Below, one piece after another: positions 15,084 to 22,812 of a stretch of DNA of 64,000 nucleotides (position 1 is the first letter of the stretch; every line of letters starts with the position of its first letter). The notes below the pieces were generated by a model. The model searched no databases, was not told the DNA's origin, and was given only the letters and a program-made list of their open reading frames with translations. The stretch covers positions 62,001 through 126,000 of the forward strand of contig CBDCBW010000012.1 of assembly GCA_965214485.1 (NCBI GenBank), in the 5' to 3' direction. The DNA is from JANQRZ01 sp965214485 (GTDB lineage Bacteria > Bacteroidota > Rhodothermia > Rhodothermales > JANQRZ01). A program made the translations under genes and the position numbers.

Positions 15084-16355
15084 TCACCACCGGTCCGCGC
15101 CCTCGGCGGTGCCGCCGACGCCCAGGTCGGCGTAGGCGACGAGAGCGGGGAAGAGCGGGAGCAGGAAGCGCTGGCTCGTGACCAGGTACGGCATCCCGCC
15201 GCCGCCGGTGCCGCCCTCGCCGGCGACGTGGCGGCGGACGGCCTTGCGGTGGGCCGTGAGGAAGCTCTCGGGGTCCGGGGCGTGCAGCGCCGCGTCGGAG
15301 GCGGCGATCCGGTCGAGGACGAAGGCGAGGCAGGTGCGGGGGTGGCGGACGTGCAGGGCGTGGGCCCCGAGCCGGGCGTCGGCGAAGCCGGCGCGGCGGG
15401 CGTTCTCGGCGTCGGCAGCGGCGGCGAGCCCGCGGCGGAACGCGGCGGTCGCGGCCTCGCCGCCGGGGGCGTCGCCCAGCGTGGAGCGGACGCGGGCGGC
15501 GGCGCGGTCCACGTCCTCGGCCAGGATGCGGCGGACCGTCGGCGGGCCGGAGAGGCCGTCGGCCTCGGGCGCGAGGCGGGCGAGCACGGCGTGGGCCAGG
15601 TCGTCCAGGCGCGCCACGGCGTGGGCCGGGTGGGCGGGGTCGGGGAAGGCGCGGGCGTGCCCAGAGCCCAGCACGAGCGGGTCGCCGAGGGCGACGTGCC
15701 CGCACGGCGACCCGGCGTAGTGCTCGCCGTAGGTGTCCCCGGGGAACACCGGCACGTCGAGGAGCGGGCCTTTGCCCAGGGCCCGCTGGATCAGCCGGAG
15801 CTGGGCCGTCTGGAAACCGCTGGCCGGGGTGAGGAAGTCGCGGAAGCGCTCGTACTCCAACGTCGAGAAGAGCACGTCGTCGTCGGCCCCGCGCCCGACG
15901 AGCTGCATCACCGCCGGGAGCACGACGCGGGCGCTGTGGCGGAGGCGGGCGGCGGCGGTCATCCCCGGTCGCCAGCGTGCGCTCGGCCCGCGCTCGTCCG
16001 GCAGCGGCTCGGTCGCGGCCTCGCGGAAGGCGGCGTCGTCCATCGCCGCGAGCGCCTCGCACGTCCGGGCTGCGACCGCGAGGTCGAACGCCATCTGCTT
16101 GAAGACCAGCTCGAAGAGCTGGTGGATGACGATGAACACGCGCTCCTCGGGCACGCGGGAGGCCGGGACCTGGGCGCTGAGCAGCGCGTCGAGGTGGAGG
16201 TAGGCGGCGTAGTCCAGCCCGAGCCGGCCGCCCTCGCCCGGCGGGTTCACGAGGGGCGCGCCGTGTTCGTCGGTGCGGCGGGCGTCGGCGGGGTCGAGGG
16301 CGAAGTCCCACCACGCGTCGTGTTCGGCAGCGGCGTCAGTTGGGAGGTCAGGCAT
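15084..16355 (-). CDS. Tryptophan 2,3-dioxygenase family protein
   Basis: A 423-residue cytosolic haem enzyme family member, predicted to open the tryptophan indole ring to N-formylkynurenine. TDO signatures are visible: LDYAAYLHLDALLSAQVPAS, ERVFIVIHQLFELVFKQM (usually HDExLFIxxHQxxELWFKQ), SGFQTAQLRLIQRALG and a C-terminal HRKAVRRHV followed by GGTGGGGMPYLVTS. The WFKQ Trp is Phe or Val here, and the HDE motif reads PEE. The family also includes longer divergent members, so the substrate may differ. No other kynurenine-pathway gene is next to it. Confidence 0.82.
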   Translation of the reverse strand: MPDLPTDAAAEHDAWWDFALDPADARRTDEHGAPLVNPPGEGGRLGLDYAAYLHLDALLSAQVPASRVPEERVFIVIHQLFELVFKQMAFDLAVAARTCEALAAMDDAAFREAATEPLPDERGPSARWRPGMTAAARLRHSARVVLPAVMQLVGRGADDDVLFSTLEYERFRDFLTPASGFQTAQLRLIQRALGKGPLLDVPVFPGDTYGEHYAGSPCGHVALGDPLVLGSGHARAFPDPAHPAHAVARLDDLAHAVLARLAPEADGLSGPPTVRRILAEDVDRAAARVRSTLGDAPGGEAATAAFRRGLAAAADAENARRAGFADARLGAHALHVRHPRTCLAFVLDRIAASDAALHAPDPESFLTAHRKAVRRHVAGEGGTGGGGMPYLVTSQRFLLPLFPALVAYADLGVGGTAEGADRW

Positions 16356-16421
16356 AGCAGAAGAGTGAGGGGGAAGGAGAGAGGATAGGCACGCCGCGCC
16401 AGGGTGCGTCTCGACTGTCGC

Positions 16422-16622
16422 TCAGTCCTTCCCGGCCGGCTCAAAGCGGATACCGCTGTCGCCGGGGTACGGCTCGCGGTGGTCGTGCTTTCCGCGCAGG
16501 ATGTCCGTTGGGATGTCAGCGGGGAAGGCGTCGCACAAGGCGGCGTCTTGGTGGAGGTGAAGGCAGAGAGCGCACTGAACGATCTCGACGCCGGGATCGT
16601 CGGTGAAGCGGGAGTCGGTCAT
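16422..16622 (-). CDS. Small conserved Cys/His protein (66 aa)
   Basis: A 66-residue protein from the ATG at 16620-16622 (MTDSRFTDDPGVEIVQCALC). It has CALCLHLH, then a third Cys followed by DAFPADIPTDIL, then HDHREPYPGDSGIRFEP. This C-x-x-C-x-H...C-x-A-F-P...G-D-x-G-I-x-F-E-P pattern recurs in short uncharacterised bacterial proteins and looks like a small metal-binding unit. The longer frame adds only a weak N-terminus. Function unknown. It lies 67 bp downstream of the dioxygenase-like start, in the same direction. Confidence 0.65.
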   Translation of the reverse strand: MTDSRFTDDPGVEIVQCALCLHLHQDAALCDAFPADIPTDILRGKHDHREPYPGDSGIRFEPAGKD

Positions 16623-16784
16623 AGAGGAGGCGAGGGTGTGGAGGCGGGGCAAAGGGTACGTGCTGTTGCGTCTTTCGCCGCTGAGTGGTTTCTTTCACGC
16701 CCCCACCCCGCCGACGGCTCCGGATGAGCGTCCGCCTACTACGGGTGCTCTACCTAAGCTCCGTACCTCTCAGCATAGCCTCGG

Positions 16785-17267
16785 ATGGGTGAAGCCAACA
16801 AGCCGGTCTTCCCACCCCTCTTCCCGCCCGGCGTTCATCCCCTCACCTTCCGGGGTCTCGAGGAGCGCCTCACCGCTGCGTTCCCGAAGAACGAGCGGCG
16901 GAAGCTGGTCTGGGAGCGGTTCAAAGCGTTCCTCCAGGAGCTGCAGTCGCTCGGGATCGAGTTCCGAGTCTACGCCGACGGTTCTTTCGTGACGGAGAGC
17001 CTTTCGCCGGAGGACGTAGACATTTTCGTCACGGCAGCAAGGGCCGATGTCGAGGGGTTGACACAGGAGCAGCAGACCTTTCTCCTGTCGCTCTTCGCGC
17101 AGGACAACTTGGCCGTCGTCAAGCACCGCTATCTCACGCATCCCTTCTTCGCCGCAGAGGAGGACGAGGGCACCTGTAGGAGGTGGATCAGTTTCTTCAG
17201 CAGCGCGCGCGACGACAGCCCGAAGGGACTACCTTGCTTCGACCTCACCCCCGGTGACCCGCTATGA
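16785..17267 (+). CDS. Minimal nucleotidyltransferase-like protein (DUF6932-like)
   Basis: A 160-residue protein beginning with FPPGVHPLTFRGLEERLT, the pattern of the DUF6932 family. The nucleotidyltransferase signature hG[S]x(9-13)DhD is present as GSFVTESLSPEDVDIFV (Gly66-Ser67, Asp77, Asp79). This is the polymerase-beta-type active site also used by MNT-type antitoxins and OAS/CD-NTase-like enzymes. No clear third Asp is seen. Its stop overlaps the start of the next gene by four bases (ATGA), so the two proteins are almost certainly made together. Role unproved; toxin-antitoxin or anti-phage function is an inference from architecture and from the neighbouring modification enzyme. Confidence 0.75.
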   Translation: MGEANKPVFPPLFPPGVHPLTFRGLEERLTAAFPKNERRKLVWERFKAFLQELQSLGIEFRVYADGSFVTESLSPEDVDIFVTAARADVEGLTQEQQTFLLSLFAQDNLAVVKHRYLTHPFFAAEEDEGTCRRWISFFSSARDDSPKGLPCFDLTPGDPL

Positions 17268-18217
17268 GCCAGATTCCGACGATCAAGGCCCGGCTTGCTG
17301 GGTTCGAGGAGGAGGTCCGGGCGATTCGCTCCAGGGGGGCGCTCTCCTTCGCCGACCGTCTGACGCTCGAGTCCCTCCATGCCGTCCGTGAAGAGCTCCA
17401 GGCGGAGCTGAACAGCGCGTGGGCGCGGAGGTGGGTCGAGGTGGTCGAGCTGCGGCTCCAGGGGCAGCCGGCCAACGACGGCCGCCTCCCGCTCCACATC
17501 GTGAGCGACCTCACCACCAGCCTGCACCGGGGCTTCTACACCGCAGCGGCCTACCAGAAGAACGGACGCGAGATCAAGCACGTCCGCGATGCCGGCCTCG
17601 TGAGCGCGCTTGACTTCCAGCTCGCCGGGATGGCACAGGGGAGCACGCGGCTCATTCTCACGGCGAGCTCCCAGCCGGACCTGTTCGGGAGCAGTCTGGC
17701 AAGCGAGACGCTCCACGCGACGTTCGGCCTCCTCAACGCCTCCGGCACGGACGCTATCCTCGACGCCGTAGACCGCGTGGGGACGGAGGGCGCGCGACGG
17801 ATGGGGGAGTTCGTTTCGGAGCTTAAGAGGCACAGCCTGGAGGCCTCGTTCCGGTGGCTCGATGAGGGAAACGAGGAGGTGGTCTGGAAGGGGACGCGCC
17901 AGCGGATCGCCTCGCTCGAAGAGCGCCTGTTGTCGCTGAAGCAGCAGGAGCAGGACACCGTTCAGATTACGGCGGTCGTGGACGGCATGAATCAGCGGGG
18001 CCGGATCGAGCTGAAGAAGCTGAGCGCGAAGGGGAAACCGGAGGGGCGGCTGTTCCACGTCACGTACTCCCTGAACATGCTAGCCGCGGTCCGGCAGCTC
18101 CGCCTCGGCGACCAGGTCACGGCGGCCCTGCGCCGCACGCAGATGTTCAGCGTCGCTGCCAACCGGAAGAGGACGACGTACCTGCTCACCGACATAAAAA
18201 GCGCGGACCGAGCCTGA
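17264..18217 (+). CDS. Unknown partner protein of the nucleotidyltransferase-like gene
   Basis: A 317-residue soluble protein, translationally coupled to the upstream DUF6932-like gene by an ATGA overlap. Residues 1-60 are helical with coiled-coil character (KARLAGFEEEVRAIRSRG, ESLHAVREELQAELNSAW). A middle region contains HIVSDLTTSLHRGFYTAAAY and IKHVRDAGLVSALDF. Residues 200-240 form another charged helix (RQRIASLEERLLSLKQQEQD). The C-terminal ~80 residues are beta-rich (TVQITAVVDGMNQRGRIELK, LGDQVTAALRRTQMF) and may form a small barrel. No catalytic motif, HEPN signature or membrane segment is apparent. I do not recognise the family. Confidence 0.7.
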   Translation: MSQIPTIKARLAGFEEEVRAIRSRGALSFADRLTLESLHAVREELQAELNSAWARRWVEVVELRLQGQPANDGRLPLHIVSDLTTSLHRGFYTAAAYQKNGREIKHVRDAGLVSALDFQLAGMAQGSTRLILTASSQPDLFGSSLASETLHATFGLLNASGTDAILDAVDRVGTEGARRMGEFVSELKRHSLEASFRWLDEGNEEVVWKGTRQRIASLEERLLSLKQQEQDTVQITAVVDGMNQRGRIELKKLSAKGKPEGRLFHVTYSLNMLAAVRQLRLGDQVTAALRRTQMFSVAANRKRTTYLLTDIKSADRA

Positions 18218-18270
18218 GGAGGCCGCTCGCCCGGACCGGCGGCAGCACGCAGCGCACACCGCCTGCACCG

Positions 18271-18550
18271 GACCCCCCGCGTGCCGGCAGGTCGCTCCGC
18301 TCCCGAGCACGACACGCTGTCCCCCTCGACGAGCAGGGCTGCTAAGTTCTCCTCGTCTCCGATACAGAGATAGAAGTCATTCCCGACCCCGATCGGGAAT
18401 CCAGAGCGCCAGGCAACCCTGCTGGATTCCCGCCTTCGCGGGAATGACGTTCTGTTTGAAAGAAGGGCCAGAACTTAGCGGCCCTGCCCTCGACGAGGGG
18501 GACCGTCCGGCCGCGCCTGAGCGCAGCGATGCGCGGTCGGGCAGGGGGTT
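18271..18550. repeat. Palindromic element, family C copy 2, with a nested family A element
   Basis: The 430-bp gap between the NTase pair and the methyltransferase gene is filled by one complex palindrome. Outer arms 18319-18350 and 18470-18503 are inverted copies of each other: GTCCCCCTCGACGAG, then AGGGCTGCTAAGTTCT, on the left; AGAACTTAGCGGCCCT, then CTCGACGAGGGGGAC, on the right. Between them lies a complete 73-bp family A hairpin. Outside the arms are the GACCCCCC and GGGGGT ends seen in the other family C copies. Confidence 0.75.
18376..18448. repeat. REP-like hairpin, family A copy 1
   Basis: A 73-bp element with two internal stems: GTCATTCCCGAC...GATCGGGAAT, and GATTCCCGCCTTCGCGGGAATGAC. 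It is nearly identical, in inverse orientation, to 56771-56844, and related to 20436-20507, 42111-42136 and 63172-63254. Confidence 0.85.
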
Positions 18551-18649
18551 CCGCCCGCCGCCGCGCGTCGCTACGGGAAGGCGGCGGTTGCTCTTCTCCT
18601 CGCTCGGCGGTTTCTTCCAGGCTCCCGGACCGCCTCCGCCCCCGCGCCC

Positions 18650-20365
18650 ATGCCCAACACCCTCTACTTCGGCGACAACCTCGACATCCTCCGGCGCTAC
18701 GTCGCCGACGAGACGGTGGACCTCGTCTACCTCGACCCGCCGTTCAACAGCGCGCAGGACTACAACGTGCTCTTCAAGACGCAGCAGGGCGACCGCTCGC
18801 CCGCGCAGATCAAGGCGTTCGAGGACACGTGGCGGTGGGACCGCGCCGCCGCCGAGGCGTTCGAGGACGTGGTGACCGGGCGGGGACGGGACACCGTGAA
18901 CGTCCCCGTCAGCCAGACCATGCAGGCCTTCCGCAAGATGATGGGCGAGACCGACATGCTCGCCTACCTCGCCATGATGGCCCCGCGCCTCGTGGAGCTC
19001 CACCGCGTGCTTCGCCCGACGGGCAGCCTCTACCTCCACTGCGACCCGACGGCGAGCCACTACCTCAAGCTCCTCCTCGACGCGGTCTTCGGCCCCGAGC
19101 ACTTCCGCAACGAGGTCATCTGGAAGAGGACGAGTGGACACAGCAGCGCAAAACGCTGGGGACCTGCACATGACACGATCCTCTTCTACGCAAAGTCAGA
19201 CAGGTACGTCTGGAATCCTCAGCACGAGGAGTATGACCCACTGTACATACAGGAGCGTTTCGGCCGCGAAGATTCCAAGGGCCCGTGGAAAGATGCCGAC
19301 TTGACGGGCGCGGGGGTGCGAACGGGCGACAGCGGCGATTCGTGGCGAGGCTTTAATCCAACGGACAAAGGGAGACATTGGGCGGTATCACGAGAAGCTG
19401 TAGCGACAGCACTCCTGGAGAGAGACAACGACGATAGAGGCACAGAGGCTCTGACCTCACAGGAGAAACTTGACTTGCTCGATGCGACGGATCGGATCTA
19501 CTGGCCTAGCCGAGAGGGAGCGTGGCCGCGGCTCAAGCAATACCTGGATGACATGCCGGGCGTGGCCGCTCAGGACGTCATCAATGACATCCCGCCGCTG
19601 AACTCGCAGGCGGCGGAGCGCCTCGGCTATCCGACGCAGAAGCCCGTCGCCCTCCTGGAGCGCATCATCGAAGCCTCGTCCACCCCCGGCGACCTCGTGC
19701 TCGACCCCTTCTGCGGCTGCGGCACCACCATCGACGCCGCGCAGAAGCTCGGCCGCCGCTGGATCGGGATCGACGTCACGCACCTCGCCGTCTCCCTCAT
19801 GAAGCACCGCCTCCGCGACACCTACGAGAACGCCGTCGCCTACGAGGTCGTCGGCGAACCTACGTCGCTCGACGGGGCGACCGCCCTCGCCGGGGAGGAC
19901 CGCTACCAGTTCCAGTATTGGGCGCTCGGCCTCGTCGGTGCCCGCCCCCATCAGGAGAAGAAAGGCGCGGACCAGGGCGTAGACGGCCGCCTGTTTTTCC
20001 ACGACGACCCCAAGGGCGGCACCAAGCAGGTCATCGTCCAGGTCAAGTCCGGCAAGGTCAGCGTCCGCGACGTGCGCGACCTCGTCGGGACCGTGGAGCG
20101 CGAGGGCGCGCAGCTCGGCGTGCTCCTCACCCTGGAGTCACCCACCGGCCCGATGAGCAAGGAGGCCTACAGCGCCGGGTTCTACGAGTCGCCGTACACC
20201 CGGCAGAAATACCCCCGCGTCCAGGTCCTCACCGCCGAGGAGCTGCTCGACGGCTACGGCATCGAGATGCCGCCGCTGCACCTCGAAGGCATGAACCAGA
20301 CCTTCCGCCGCGCCCCCCGCGCCCGCCGGGGCGGCGGCAGCACCCAGAGCGCGCTCGACTTCTAG
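18650..20365 (+). CDS. Fused beta-class DNA methyltransferase / Mrr-like nuclease (one-polypeptide modification enzyme)
   Basis: A 571-residue protein. Methyltransferase motif IV DPPFN is at residues 29-33 and the SAM motif I LDPFCGCGTT at 351-360; IV before I is the beta-class order used by N4-cytosine and N6-adenine methylases. The target-recognition region sits between them (about 160-310). After residue 430 the chain has DQGVDGRLFF and VIVQVKSGKV (Asp445, Gln464-x-Lys466), a PD-(D/E)xK-like nuclease signature of the Mrr type. One chain could thus modify and cut DNA, as in type IIG/III-like systems. Nucleotides about 19130-19550, coding for the recognition region, have visibly lower GC than the flanks, a sign of recombination of that segment. 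No separate restriction or specificity gene is seen. It follows the NTase-like pair. Confidence 0.85.
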   Translation: MPNTLYFGDNLDILRRYVADETVDLVYLDPPFNSAQDYNVLFKTQQGDRSPAQIKAFEDTWRWDRAAAEAFEDVVTGRGRDTVNVPVSQTMQAFRKMMGETDMLAYLAMMAPRLVELHRVLRPTGSLYLHCDPTASHYLKLLLDAVFGPEHFRNEVIWKRTSGHSSAKRWGPAHDTILFYAKSDRYVWNPQHEEYDPLYIQERFGREDSKGPWKDADLTGAGVRTGDSGDSWRGFNPTDKGRHWAVSREAVATALLERDNDDRGTEALTSQEKLDLLDATDRIYWPSREGAWPRLKQYLDDMPGVAAQDVINDIPPLNSQAAERLGYPTQKPVALLERIIEASSTPGDLVLDPFCGCGTTIDAAQKLGRRWIGIDVTHLAVSLMKHRLRDTYENAVAYEVVGEPTSLDGATALAGEDRYQFQYWALGLVGARPHQEKKGADQGVDGRLFFHDDPKGGTKQVIVQVKSGKVSVRDVRDLVGTVEREGAQLGVLLTLESPTGPMSKEAYSAGFYESPYTRQKYPRVQVLTAEELLDGYGIEMPPLHLEGMNQTFRRAPRARRGGGSTQSALDF

Positions 20366-20435
20366 GCCCGTCCCGCCTGCGCCGGACTCGGCCGGGCGTG
20401 CATCAGGGCTGGGGCCTTCTAACCTTCCAGGAAAA

Positions 20436-20507
20436 GTCATCTCCGACCCCGATCGGGGACCCACCGGCCGGCTCCGTTCTCTGGATCCCCGCCTGCGCGG
20501 GGATGAC
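20436..20507. repeat. REP-like hairpin, family A copy 3
   Basis: Starts GTCATCTCCGAC...GATCGGGGAC and ends GGATCCCCGCCTGCGCGGGG, ATGAC. It shows the same two-stem design as 18376-18448 but is more diverged. It lies in the gap after the methyltransferase-nuclease gene. Confidence 0.7.
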
Positions 20508-20573
20508 GGGTGAAGGGGTGTGCTCCTGGAGACGACGGGGTCACGCCTGCCGCTGCCCGCCCTGCCTGCGCCG

Positions 20574-20690
20574 GACCCCCCCTCCGTTTCGCGGTCGCTC
20601 CGCTTCCCACTTCAACGGACTGTCCCCCTCGCCGAGGGGGACAAGCTTCTCCGTCTCTGAGTGCAGCGATAGACGGAGAAGCGGGGGGTC
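20574..20690. repeat. Palindromic element, family C copy 3
   Basis: 117-bp element with GACCCCCC at the left end and GGGGGGTC at the right, and a central perfect palindrome-like core GTCCCCCTCG-C-CGAGGGGGAC at 20622-20642. Flanking arms include CGGTCGCTCCGCTTCCCA on the left and GTGCAGCGATAGACGGAGAA on the right. Confidence 0.75.
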
Positions 20691-20739
20691 CCGTCCGGCA
20701 CCGCCCGTCCTCGCCCCCCGCCGCGTCGCAGCCTCCCCA

Positions 20740-20949
20740 CTGATCCCGCAGGCTCGCCTACTGATTCCGTAGCTCTCCCCGATGAACCGCCAGGACCGGC
20801 GAGCGGTGCCGCAGCCCTCGCCAGCGGCTCCGCAGGCCCGCGCACCCACCGGGCAGGGCCGACGAGCGGTGCCGTAGCCCGCCCCGGCCGCTCCGCAGGC
20901 GCTACCGACCTTCCCGCAGCGCCTCCTGCCTCCGCCGTGCAGCACGGTG
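20740..20949. repeat. Degenerate 21-bp tandem repeat array (about 10 units)
   Basis: Units begin at 20740, 20761, 20782, 20803, 20824, 20845, 20866, 20887, 20908 and 20929 with exact 21-bp spacing. The best-conserved core is GCGG-T/C-G/T-CCGCAGGC. On the minus strand the array reads as a heptapeptide repeat such as GCGTARR, SYGISRR, ACGISGE, but no start or convincing gene goes with that frame. The array ends at the GTG start of the gene remnant at 20947. Confidence 0.7.
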
Positions 20950-21214
20950 CCCCAGACCGATGCCGACCTCGGCGCCCGCCTTGCCGCGCGCGGCGTCGCA
21001 GCCGTGACGGCCGCGGTCGACGCCCTCGTCGCGGCCGAGCGCGAGCAGGAGGACCGGAAGGGCCTCACCCAGCAGGCCACGCGCGACCGCGACACCCTCG
21101 CCGCCGAGATCGCCGCCCGGCTCGGGGACTTCCGTGACACCGCCCGCGTCGCCCTCCGCGAACAGCCGGACCGGCTCGATCGCCGGCTTCCTCGCCCGCT
21201 CCGAGGCCGCCTAG
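20947..21214 (+). pseudogene. Frameshifted remnant of a small helical protein
   Basis: From the GTG at 20947 the frame reads a helical, Ala/Glu/Arg-rich protein (LAARGVAAVTAAVDALVAAE, RDTLAAEIAARLGDFRDTAR, VALREQPDRLDR). It then runs out of register at about 21180. One base later the other frame gives GFLARSEAA and a stop at 21212-21214, the ending expected from similar proteins that finish ...LLExLGFxxRS. So the gene appears to have lost its frame near the end. It is short (about 88 codons) compared with the roughly 200 residues I remember for such proteins, so the N-terminus may be missing too. Function unknown. Confidence 0.5.
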
Positions 21215-21332
21215 CGTGGGGCTCAGACTGCGGGAGGGGACCGCTGGATCGCAGCGGCCCCCTCCCCAAGCCCTCCTCGTGGGCGGGCCTAAGCCCGCCG
21301 GCGATGGTGCAGCCCTGGGGCTGCGGTGCGGC

Positions 21333-22600
21333 TCACTCGACGAGCGTGATCTTCTGGGTGCTCACCGCGTCGCCCTGGCTGAGCCGGACGAGGTAGCTCC
21401 CGCTGGCAAGCCCGCTGAGGCGGGCGTTGACCGTGTGGACCCCGGCCTCGCGCCGGCCCTCTTCGAGCGTGGCGACGCGGCGCCCGAGGAGGTCGTAGAC
21501 GGCGAGGTCCATGCTTCCGCTCTGGCGGAGCGCGTAGCGCAGGGAGAGCTCCGACGAGAACGGGTTCGGGTAGAGCTCCGTGATGCCGAACACGTCGGGT
21601 GCCGCGCGGCTCAGCGCTCCGTCGGCGTCATCGGCCGCCGCGGCCCCGTCGCCGAGCGCATCGCTCACCAGGACGTCGCCATCTGCGGCGATGCGACAGG
21701 CGGCGGGGGACCCGAGGCAGAAGAGAGCCGTCTGCTTCGCGCCATTGACGAAGTAGCCCGTCTGGGGGCCGCTGCTATTCGTGGGCGCGCCGGTCGTCTG
21801 GGGGTCGTACGTGATCTCTCTGGAGAGACTCTGGGAGAAGCCGGGCACTAAGGCGGCGACCCGGTATCGCCCTGGCCGGATGAACCCACGCCCCGCAGCC
21901 CCGGTGGTGCTCCCGGCGCTGACGTTGTCCGGGTCATAGTAGAACGAGTAGAACCCGTTCTCATTCGTCTTCACCGAGTAGATCACGACGGGCGAAGGGA
22001 AGGGCGCGCCCGAGAGGTTGCCCACCTTGACGAGCGTGAGGGTCGCTCCCCGGAAGCGGTCGTTACCCACGAACACGGTCCCGCTGATGCCGAGGGGACC
22101 GCCCCCACCGGGGTTGATGGTCTGCTCGTCGCCCGACGGGACACGCTCGACGGTCACACTGCGGAGGTACTGGGGGAACGCGAGGTTGTAGTTGGCCTGG
22201 CCCGAGAAGGTGCCACCACCCTGCTGCAACGCGGCGTCGCCGTTGACCTTGAGGTACGTCGCCGAATAGGTCCCCTCGCTGATGAAGTCGCCCTGCGCCG
22301 TGTAGTAGAACACGTAGTTGAGCAGCCCGTTGAGCGGGAGGGTTAGGGTGTAGGCGCCAGTCCCCGGGGGAAGAGGCCGGTCCTTGAGAGGCGGACGAAC
22401 GCGGCTGTGGGGAACTCCGTGTTGCAGTTCGACCCGCCGGTGAGGCAGACCGGGGGGTCGGACTGCTGGACGCCCCCAATGATGCCGGGGATGTCGGGCT
22501 GCCCCTGAGCAACGGGGGCCGCGAGGAAGGAGAGCATGCAGGCGCAGAGGGCGGTCGTATAGAGGGCAGCTCTGCTGGGGGGGTAGCGGTGGACAGTCAT
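21333..22600 (-). pseudogene. Secreted protein with type IX secretion sorting domain, frameshifted
   Basis: The minus-strand start at 22598-22600 gives a signal peptide (ALYTTALCACMLSFLAAPVA), and about 80 residues follow before an early stop at 22343. The second part is open from about 22360 down to 21333 in a different frame (through LNYVFYYTAQGDFISEGTYS). Adding one base in the C5G4 run at 22362-22370 joins the two into a protein of about 422 residues. The middle has a carboxypeptidase-like beta domain (SGTVFVGNDRFRGATLTLVK). The last ~80 residues are a type A T9SS sorting domain (ITELYPNPFSSELSLRYAL, VYDLLGRRVATLEEG, GSYLVRLSQGD). The break may be a true mutation or a homopolymer sequencing error. 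Confidence 0.75.
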
Positions 22601-22742
22601 GATGGACCTCTCAGGAAGAACATGAAGAAGGTGAGGAGGACGCTTTCAACGTATAGGTTTGCGGCCCACCATGCAATAGTGGGGTCCCCGTTCTACACCT
22701 GGAGTAATCCCCCGCCTCGCGGTGCGGCTTTCCCTGAAAGCG

Positions 22743-22778
22743 TAGGTCCCCCGTGCGGCAGCGCGCACGAGGGACCTA
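22743..22778 (-). terminator. Strong hairpin downstream of the methyltransferase/ATP-grasp gene
   Basis: Inverted repeat TAGGTCCC-CCGTGCG / CGCACG-AGGGACCTA with a 6-base loop, 35 bp past the stop of the minus-strand gene 22813-24768. The arms pair over about 14 bp. The following T-run is weak. It also separates this gene from the T9SS protein gene. Confidence 0.55.
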
Positions 22779-22812
22779 TCTTGAAGGCTGCGTGCTCCGC
22801 CCCTGCGGTGCC

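Noticed and set aside
18218..18649. tRNA or other structured RNA in the gap before the methyltransferase gene
   Set aside because: The strong stems are those of the palindromic repeat families and do not form a cloverleaf or a known riboswitch.
20541..21269. Minus-strand protein with heptapeptide repeats (GCGTARR type)
   Set aside because: The frame crosses a palindromic element and the antisense of a gene remnant, and it has no plausible start, signal or family; the 21-bp DNA repeat explains it.
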